Assembly: GCF_049243985.1 (NCBI RefSeq)
Contig: NC_135369.1
Span: 24,722,765-24,786,764 of the forward strand
DNA length: 64,000 bases
Origin: Paroedura picta
Lineage: Eukaryota; Chordata; Lepidosauria; Squamata; Gekkonidae
Direction: 5' to 3'
A program made the translations under genes and the position numbers. The notes under the pieces were generated by a model. The model did not search any database. It saw only the letters and a list, made by a program, of their open reading frames with translations, and was not told where the DNA came from. This document shows positions 56,692 to 64,000 of this stretch, in pieces; the stretch's first letter is position 1; each line of letters starts with the position of its first letter.

Positions 56692-56915
56692 GCCAACCTC
56701 CAGGTGGTATCTGGATATCTCCTGGGATTACAACTGATCTCCAGATGACAGAGATCAGTTCTCCTGAGGACAATGGCTTCTTTGAAAGGTGGTCTCTATG
56801 GCACCATACCCTATGCAAGTCATATCTCTCCCCAAACCCTGCCCTTTTCCAACTCCCCCCCACTCCTGCAAATCACTAGGTGTTTCCCAAACCAAAGCTG
56901 ACAATCCTAAAACCT
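56692..56915 (+). repeat. 'TTGCCAAC' family copy, full length
   Basis: GGGTTGCCAACCTCCAGGTG to AAACCAAAGCTGACAATCCT. It is the best empty-site reference for the family, with TCTCTATGGCACCATACC uninterrupted. Confidence 0.75.
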
Positions 56916-57272
56916 AGAGAGGACAAAGGGCCTCAGCTCCCCCACCACAGCAGCAATTTCTAGCTACCACCTGGAGGTTGGCAACTATATGTAGGATAAT
57001 GGGGCATCGAAGCAAGAAAGCTGTACAAAGACTTGATTGTCCGAAATCTGCTCTGATCCTAATCACCCAACTGCTGAGCAAATATGACCACATGATTTCC
57101 TAAAAGAAATCATTTCATTGTGGAACTGCTTTGATCACATGGCAAGGATTACAAAAAGCAGCCAATAAAGGGAATTGTCTTTATTGTCTCTTGTCTTTAT
57201 TGGGCTATATACATAACTTTGAATTGGCTCTAGAGGGCTCTGTGCCTGGTTTGTCTTTAGCGTGAGTGCAAG

Positions 57273-57396
57273 CAGGGGTGGCCAAACTGTGGCTCTCCAT
57301 ATGTCCATGGACTACAATTACCATGAGCCAATGCCAGCATGCTGCAAGTAATCGCAGTCCATAGACATCTGGAGACCCACAATCTGGCCTCCCCTG
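57273..57396. mobile_element. hAT-type MITE (TGGCCAAAC subfamily), diverged
   Basis: CAGGGGTGGCCAAACTG to GGCCTCCCCTG. The flanks AGTGCAAG/CTTGCAAT match poorly. Confidence 0.85.
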
Positions 57397-57545
57397 CTTG
57401 CAATACTATTTCTCCCTTCATAGTCCTATGGTCTGTTCCTTCCATGCTGCTCTTCCAGTAACAGCTTTTGGGACCCCCAGGTTCCTTGTTTTGGGACTAT
57501 TCACAGCAGAGGTTTTGTTGCCATTTTTCTTATTTGCATCACCTG

Positions 57546-57772
57546 TTGTTGTTAGGTGCGAAATCATGTCCAACCCCTCGCGACCCCATGGACAATGATC
57601 CTCCAGGCCTTCCTGTCCTCTACCATTCTCCGGAGTCCATTTAAGCTTGCACGGACTGCTTCAGTGACTCCATCCAGCCACCTCATTCTCTGTCATCCCC
57701 TTCTTCTTTTGCCCTCAATCGCTCCCAGCATTAGGCTCTTCTCCAGGGAGTCCTTCCTTCTCATGAGATGGC
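57546..57772 (-). mobile_element. Bov-B LINE 3' end
   Basis: GTTAGGTGCGAAATCATGTC to CTTCCTTCTCATGAGATGGC, the antisense terminus of Bov-B. Confidence 0.9.
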
Positions 57773-58659
57773 ATCACCTACATCTGCTCAAACCCAGCAG
57801 CCCCAACTACACCATAGGGTCAGCTTGCCCCTTCCAAATGCCCAATAGCACCCGAGATTAATCATTGACAACTGTCCTGGTCATTGGGAGGGTCGACAAA
57901 GAGTAAGATCATCCCTAACTTCCTGGTTAAAAACATTCCAGAGGGACAGCCATGTTATTCTGCTGGAGCAAAAATAAATGGGTTTTATGGCACTTCCAAG
58001 ACTAAGCAGATTTTGGTCTAATGCCAACGTTGGTGGACTAAACCCCATTTGACGAAATGGGCTCTCATCTGCAAAAATTTATGGTGGAATAACATCTGGT
58101 TAGTCTTTAAAGGATCTCTAGACTCCTGTTTACCATTAGCACTTGTGATCTGCCTTCCATCCAAATGCATGGAAAATGTATGTTTTTGCTGAACATAACC
58201 TTAACTGAGCATAACTGCCATTTGAATTTAAGGAGGAGACCTAGCAGGGGAAAATACATTAGGAGGTGTTCCTCACTCTATTTTACTTGCAGCCATTTAA
58301 ATGGCCAGAATCTTAATTCAATTATGATTTTTTTTTTTACACAATGCTCCAATTTCAGGTTACGGCTAGATGGGCAGGTGGGTGTCAAAAGTATAGCTTT
58401 TTCTGGCAACTGAATACCTGATATCATTGCCTTAGAATTTAGAACAAGATGTTTCAAGCAGAAAAATGTTTGAGGAATGCAGAGCTCAAAGGTGAAGGCA
58501 AATCTTACAAAAAAGGAGAGGAGACAAAGGTGCTGACAGGTATTTGGCAAGAAGAGATTTCTCTCCCCCACCCCCAGCACCCCCCCCCCCACACACACAC
58601 ACACATTTTTCAAACACTGATCGTACAAGGCTGAAATCAGACCCAGGACATCTTGGTAG

Positions 58660-58757
58660 ACCCTCTTGAGAGAGGAAAGGGAAGGCGACAGTAAACCGCT
58701 TTGAGACTCCTGAGACACTTTGAAAAAAGTGGCATATAAAAGCCAACATTTCTTCTT
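58660..58757 (+). mobile_element. Sauria SINE 3' fragment
   Basis: GAGAGAGGAAAGGGAAGGCG to GGCATATAAAAGCCAACATT. A diverged tail only. Confidence 0.6.
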
Positions 58758-59099
58758 GGAATAAGTGAACATTGGATGTTGTAACAGCAATGACAATATT
58801 TGGCATTTACATAGCTGAGAGTACTCAAAGGATTTTACAGGCATTACCATACAATAGCCCTGCAAACAAAGCTCTTGTTTTCCCTGTATTGCAAACGTGT
58901 AAACAATGGCAGCTTTGCTGAAGGCCCCTTGTGAATCAGTGGCGGGGGAAGATTTTAACCTGGGGTTCAATGAGCTGTGATACATCATTGGCTCACAATG
59001 AATATGTCTGAATATGCCACCAAGAAGCCACATATGATATGACCACAATGTGCAGGACCATCTCTTCCCACAGAACTCCCAAAGGGCATCAAGATCAAG

Positions 59100-59300
59100 C
59101 CAGCAGAATTCGCTTAGGGTCCCCAGCCCCAAGGAAATCAAACGGGCCTCAACCTTCTTGGCTCAGGCCCTGGCCTGGTGAAATTTTCTCCCAATGAGAT
59201 GAGAGCCCTGCGGGACCTTGAACGGTTCTGCAGGGCTTGTAAAATGGAGCCGTTCCACCAGGCCTCTGGGTGAGGCCCAACACCACCAATGTACAAAACT
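59100..59300 (+). mobile_element. L2 LINE 3' fragment
   Basis: AATGAGATGAGAGCCCTGCG and GCTTGTAAAATGGAGCCGTT match the L2 C-terminal ORF2 text at 4370-4420. Confidence 0.75.
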
Positions 59301-59924
59301 GTCCTCCCTATCAAAGCCTCATTCATTCCATCTGGGGCTGATAATTTTTTTCCCCTCTGCTCTCTCCCCCTCCTGCCTCTGAAAGATTAGAAATATGCAG
59401 CAAAGGACAGAATTGTTTTAGTTGTTAAGATTTTAATCATTCATTGTCTTTATGTTACGTGATGTAACTTGCTGGAGTCTGTGGAGACGGGGGGGGGGGG
59501 GGGGTAACAAATATAATATATAGTAAACTAATGAGTTTGTTACGCATGGTACCATCTGCTATGTCCCTCAGGCCCCAGAATGTTATGAGTCAGTCGTGCT
59601 CAGGTATCCTCCTGGCGTGCTCTTTTTAGAAATGAATTGCAGTCTGTCCTTTGGAAAAGGCTATTTTTAATTTAAGCAAATTGTATTGCTCAGCAGTAGA
59701 TGCACCCCTGACTGGTGAGAAATTCTAGAGCCCACGTCTACAGAATCTATGTTTTTCCCCCCTAGCCAGCTCCCAGTTTTAGTCTTCCCGCCTTACAACT
59801 GGTTCAAAATCATTTCTATGCTACGCCTCACTAGCTGGATGGTATCATTGTTCGGGGGGGGGGTATTTTGCAGATTTTGCTGTTCTGTATGCACATATAC
59901 TCCACGTGGATATTCTCTCTAGGG

Positions 59925-60440
59925 CTGATTCTGCACTTACTTTGTTTTTTTCCCCGGTGTGGATCCTGCTGAATTCAGATCGATTTGAACTCGGTCTTCC
60001 TCTTCCCCCCCCCTCCCCACTGAGACAGAAAGTGTTCTGCACTTGATTGGGAAAGCTCAGAAGGGGAGGAGGGAGCCAAGCCCAGACAGAGCCTATTTCT
60101 TTCTTTTCTTTTCTTGAATGTGTGGGTGGGTGGGGGGATTGAAGACAACAGAGAAGGGAGAAAAAAAACCACTAGGCAAATCTCTATCCACAGAAGTGAG
60201 GACTTCTGCAGTTTCTACAGAAAAAAAAATTAGGGCTTCCTCTTTAAGAAAAGCTAAAAGCCTTGGCTGGCTTGGCAGGTTTGGCCAATGAGAACTGGTC
60301 TACCGCGGAGTCAGCCGGCCAATCAGAACTGGTCTACCACGGAGTCAGCTGGCCAATCAGAACTGCTCTACCACAGAGGGAGTGCTTTCTCATGCTTTTT
60401 CAACCCGAATCTTCCAATGTTGAGGATTAAAAGCACTCCT
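59925..60440 (+). repeat. Unclassified ~650-bp family, copy 3, 5' part
   Basis: GGGCTGATTCTGCACTTACT matches the left end of the copy at 39905. The sequence continues until it is interrupted at about 60440 by an antisense copy; its 3' part resumes at 61240. Confidence 0.6.
60283..60378. repeat. 34-bp tandem repeat, about 2.8 units
   Basis: Each unit begins GGCCAATCAGAACTGGTCTA and carries one CCAAT. It lies inside the 650-bp element, and the single equivalent word in copy 2 is GGCCAATCAGGG. Confidence 0.85.
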
Positions 60441-61239
60441 AGGTATAAGCTGCACGGAGCTTTTATTGCGATTCCAGGTCGATTCAGTCCCTGCTGTCTA
60501 CATGGAATACGATTTCCGTTTTGATTTGGGGCGATTTAAATATTCCCTCTGCAACAGACATGAGTGATCTGGCGTGACCCTACCTTTTCTTCGTGATTTC
60601 CTGCAGTGCTTTTAACCCTTGATAAATTTAAAAATCACATGTCTAAAATGTGCAGCTGTCTGCATTTCCCCGAACTAAAAACTGCCAAGCCTCCAATTGG
60701 TCAGGGCGTCCGTTCAAATGCTTCCGGCTGCGAAACTTTCCTGCCCAGATGTATTGTTTCTCTTTGTTTCCCTCTGGAATTTGTTTCCCTCTGGATTTGC
60801 CTCTTCTCTGAGAAGCTGCTGGCTGGCTGGCTTTCTTTTTTCTTTTTTAATGACCTTATTGCAAACCCGGGGAGGGGGTGGCGTTTACCTTCCAGTGCCT
60901 GCAATTTAGACCAAGCCTCCTATTTCAAAAGGACAGCTGCAAGCTTTCCCTGTGAGATAGATCAAATTCCCTGTAAGTCCCAGAGTGGGGGGCTGGTATT
61001 GGCATAATAGAAAATGGGAAAGAGATCACGAGCCGGCTCCCCCCCTCCCCCCCCCCCCCCCCCCGCGCGGAGCCTCAGGCTGATTCTCCACCGGCAGTCA
61101 AAAGGAGGCGAAATCCTCTGCCCTCCCCCAATCAAGTGCAGAGCACTTTCTGTTTCAAATGGGGGGGGGGGGAAATAATCAGGAAGACCCGAGCTCAAAT
61201 CGATCTGAATTCAACAGGAATAAATAAAGTATGTACAGA
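60440..61239 (-). repeat. Unclassified ~650-bp family, copy 4, nested antisense
   Basis: The left end CTAGGTATAAGCTGCACGGA and right end GTACAGATTCAGCCCTGG match both termini of copy 1. It includes an extra 250 bases and a C-run at about 61040-61065. Confidence 0.6.
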
Positions 61240-61405
61240 TTCAGCCCTGGATATCGCAACAAAATGGTAGGGTGACTCCGGATCAGTCCTGCTTGGTGCA
61301 GAGGGAAAATTAAAATCGCCCAAAATCAAAACGGAAATCGCATTCTGTGTAGACAGCAGGGACTGAATCGACCTGGGATTGGAGCTCCGTGCAGTTTACA
61401 CCCTT
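61240..61405 (+). repeat. Unclassified ~650-bp family, copy 3, 3' part
   Basis: GGTAGGGTGACTCCGGATCA to GCTCCGTGCAGTTTACACCC matches the right end of the copy at 39905. It forms a roughly 165-bp inverted repeat with 60440-60600. Confidence 0.6.
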
Positions 61406-61701
61406 AGGCCAGTCTCACCTGTAACCATGTACTCTCAGGAAGAAACATGTACCCTGTATTTCTGTAATTGTAGGAACCAATTCTTACTTGAGTCCAGATT
61501 CACTCCTGAACAGCCAGGTGTAAGAAAGAAGCCAATCTCTCACTATTTCTCAATTCTGTTCTAAAGGAGCCATAATTTTATGTTTTGAAACCTGGAATGT
61601 TTCTCTCAAACATGCCCTTCTAAGAGATCTTTAAAATGTACATGTGCGGTGTATGGTGAGGGAGGATAGAACTCTGAGACAGGCAGAATGATCAGTTAAA
61701 G

Positions 61702-61707
61702 TTTATT
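61702..61707 (-). promoter_or_regulatory. Poly(A) signal of the proline-rich gene
   Basis: AATAAA on the minus strand (TTTCAATAAACTTTAACTG), followed by a T/G-rich downstream element. It closes a 3' UTR of about 590 bases behind the stop at 62295. Confidence 0.5.
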
Positions 61708-62294
61708 GAAAGAAAATGGGGATGTAATATTTAAATACATTACAGCATAAAATAAAATAACACAAACCAAAACAACAAGACCCATAGCACAGTTCCAATG
61801 TCTACACAAACCGGCTATCCAATATGAACTTCAGAGAAGGTGGGGACAGGGAGGAAAGAAAAAGTAGGAAAACAGAAGGAGATATTACTGTCACCTCCTG
61901 TGTGGAGATGGCCTTTGGGGTGGTTTATGAATGGTTCAGGTATCCAATGATCCAAGGGGACCACAGACATATACCAAACCAGAATTCAAGGAGGGATTGC
62001 TTGGCTAGAAGGCCAAGTAAGAACCTGGGTAGAGATTGTCATGAAGAACAGAAAACTGAAAAGCACCAGGTCCCAATTTTTTCTCCCAAGAACTCAGAGA
62101 GGATGCAGGGAAATCTTGTTCCTACCTCTCTACTCCCTGCTTTGACCCATAAACTTCCATCCTTCTCAAACTAGTCCTGACACATGCTTACCTCAGCAAA
62201 GTTCCACAGAAGTTCATTTTTGAGAACTTCTCAAGAAGGCTCAGAGGTCGAAAAAAGTGAAGCTCTGTATTCCAGTACCCACCATGTCCCTCTC

Positions 62295-62881
62295 CTAAGG
62301 AGGGTGTCGTTCCTGGTCAAAACCCTTTTTCCACGAATCTGTCTGTTCCTCTTCTGTCACACGCAGCAGCTGACCGGAGGAGGAGACAGGGGCTATATTG
62401 AAGGAGGTCTCAAGGTGACATGTGGCTTCCCTCTCCCTGGTCCCACCATTGCTGAAGGGCACGTGGTAGGCCTCTGACCTCCCTGTGGCTTGTGAGGAAA
62501 TTGGAGGCGATGGGTGGCGGCTGGAAGACCAGTTTCCGCCACAAGAGACAGGAAAGCGGGGCGGATTGGGTGGATTCTTCTTCTTCCAAACTGGAATGGG
62601 GGGTGGTGGGGCAGCTGGGGGGGATAGGGGGCTGGCAGCTTCTGTCGAGACCCGCACTTTGATGCTGCTCTTGAAGTGTTGACGCCGGGCACCCACGTCC
62701 CCCAGAGGCATTCCAGCAAATGATAAGTCACTCGTGGGATATGCAGAGGCTAGCTGCTTGCAGTTTTCTCCTTCAGGGTTGTGTGGGGAAAGTGGCAGAG
62801 GGTCCATGCCCGCCCTCAAAGGGGACACCTGTGGAGTTGGCTGGGCAGGTTCCCTGGTGTTGAAAGACGAGCTCCAAAATT
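62295..62881 (-). CDS. Terminal coding exon of an unidentified proline-rich protein
   Basis: An acceptor (TCCCCTCCACCTTCCAG) opens a frame of 194 codons plus stop, FWSSSFNTREPAQPTPQVSP to SWKKGFDQERHPP. Visible features are a proline-rich middle (PPAAPPPPIPVWKKKNPPNP), several Ser/Thr-Pro sites, and a basic patch (ARRQHFKSSIKVRVS). There is no domain, signal peptide or membrane segment. It enters with two bases of a split codon, so upstream exons lie beyond the window. I do not recognise the family. The low repeat content, splice site and poly(A) signal favour a real gene, but it could be disordered tail or misread UTR. Confidence 0.5.
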
Positions 62882-63239
62882 CTGGAAGGTGGAGGGGAGA
62901 AAAGCAATAAAGGGTTATTAAGATGGCTTGCTTCTATGGGAGGAGGTGGAACTGAGGAAGTCCCTCTCCCCATATTCCTTGATTTCCAGTTGCCCTTTTA
63001 GCCAGGCCTGGAAAATGAAAGGGAGAATGCGTATGATGTGGTTGCCAGGAAACGCGTGGAGAGCAATCCCTCCCTAACCCATCTGGTTCAATCACAACAA
63101 GCTCTATCTGAAGAAGTGATCAGTGACTCATGAAAGCATATAAACTGCCACACATTTTGTTAAGTCTTTAAGGTGCTACTGGACTCTTACTCTTTTCTAC
63201 AAGCAGCAGCGTGCTAGGGAAAACTTGTCCTATCCTAGA

Positions 63240-63513
63240 ATGACAGAATCATAGAGTTGGAAGGGGCCATACAGGCCATCTAGTCCAACCCCCTGCTCAA
63301 CGCAGGATCAGCCCTAAGCATCCTAAAGCATCCAAGAAAAGTGTGTATCCAACCTTTGCTTGAAGACTGCCAGTGAGGGGGAGCTCACCACCTCCTTAGG
63401 CAGCCTAATTCACTGCTGAACTACTCTGACTGTGAAAAACCTTTTCCTGATATCTAGCCTATATCGTTGTACTTGTAGTTTAAACCCATTACTGCGTGTC
63501 CTTTCCTCTGCAG
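63240..63513 (-). mobile_element. CR1 LINE 3' end, antisense
   Basis: ATCATAGAGTTGGAAGGGGC to CCCATTACTGCGTGTCCTTT. It covers the tail and part of the ORF2 complement. Confidence 0.9.
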
Positions 63514-63517
63514 CCAA

Positions 63518-63648
63518 AAACATCCAACTTTGCACGTGGAAGGCCCCAAGTTCAGTGCTTGGATTCTCCAGTTAAAAAGAATTAGGCCGTAGGCCACACA
63601 AAAGGCCTTTGCCTGAGACCCTGGAGAGCCACCACCAATCAGAGGAGG
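63518..63648 (+). repeat. tRNA-derived SINE (B-box type) between CR1 pieces
   Basis: AAGGCCCCAAGTTCAGTGCT to GAGAGCCACCACCAATCAGA. The head is eroded. Confidence 0.7.
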
Positions 63649-63850
63649 CAGCCTAATCCACTGCTGAACTACTCTGACTGTGAAATTTTTTTCCTGATAT
63701 CTAGCCTATATCATTGTACTTGTAGTTTAAACCCATTACTGCGTGTCCTCTCCTCTGCAGCCAATGGGAACAGCATCCTGCCCTCCTCCAAGTGACAACC
63801 TTTCAAATACTTAAAGAGGGCTATCATGTCCCCTCTCAACCTCCTTTTCA
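63649..63850 (-). mobile_element. Second CR1 3' fragment, antisense
   Basis: It restarts at GCAGCCTAATCCACTGCTGA, repeating positions already present in the first piece (63402-63513), then continues to CTCTCAACCTCCTTTTC. The repeated segment shows this is not a simple SINE insertion. Confidence 0.85.
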
Positions 63851-64000
63851 ACCTCCTTTTGGTTTTACTTAAAACAAGAAAAAATTATTCAGAGTCCTGG
63901 GGATCAGCTTTGGCAGAGTTTGAATAGGCAAAGAGAGCGAAGCACCACGCTGCAGAATTAATGAAATAGGTTTTATTTAGGAAGAGAAATAACTATGCCT

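Noticed and set aside
58278-59141. Minus-strand open frame of 287 codons, the longest in the window
   Set aside because: It runs across a Sauria SINE fragment, a homopolymer and an AC repeat. The translation is cysteine- and leucine-rich without a domain, and no splice or start signals support it.
1-64000. CRISPR arrays or endogenous retroviruses
   Set aside because: No regularly spaced short direct repeats were seen, and no gag, pol or env-like frames or paired LTRs were recognised in the window.

Overview
The window looks like ordinary nuclear DNA of a squamate reptile (lizard, possibly a gecko). The evidence is the repeat set: Sauria SINEs with their Bov-B-type 3' tail, Bov-B LINE 3' ends, CR1 and L2 LINEs, 5S-rRNA-derived SINEs, and many palindromic hAT-type MITEs. 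The species cannot be fixed from sequence alone. I see no bacterial-style operons, no CRISPR array, no rRNA or free-standing tRNA gene, and no clear endogenous retrovirus.

The one gene I can reconstruct with confidence is on the minus strand between 53.9 and 30.4 kb. It is an 11-coding-exon tandem-domain phosphoethanolamine N-methyltransferase (PMT), whose splice phases all agree and which gives about 484 residues ending in a stop. PMT converts phosphoethanolamine to phosphocholine by three SAM-dependent methylations. Mammals lack it. Both SAM-binding motifs and the Tyr/His pair of the second domain are intact.

A second minus-strand gene enters from the right edge. It has a proline-rich terminal coding exon (62881-62295) and a poly(A) signal near 61.7 kb, and I do not recognise the product. 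Weaker hints of other host sequence are a CpG-rich block with ETS-like sites at 10.8-11.4 kb, a possible plus-strand last exon with an AATAAA at 19.05-19.82 kb, and a possible plus-strand 3' end at about 0.34 kb.

The rest is repeats. From left to right: 0-10 kb holds MITEs, an L2, a Sauria SINE and a Bov-B 3' end. 10-20 kb holds CR1, the CpG block, RTE and L2 tails and an unclassified 650-bp repeat. 20-30 kb is dense in nested SINE, MITE and LINE copies plus a GC-rich multi-hairpin element. 30-54 kb is PMT, with its introns filled by the same families. 54-64 kb holds CR1, MITEs, a nest of the 650-bp family, and the second gene.

The most interesting signals are: (1) two copies of a GC-rich element built of serial hairpins, whose stem sequences differ while the pairing is kept; (2) four hAT MITEs inserted at the same 8-bp site of one repeat family, and two unrelated hAT families at the same 8-bp site of Sauria SINEs; (3) a MITE whose target duplication falls on the predicted branch point of a PMT intron; (4) half-length MITEs that still carry target-site duplications.
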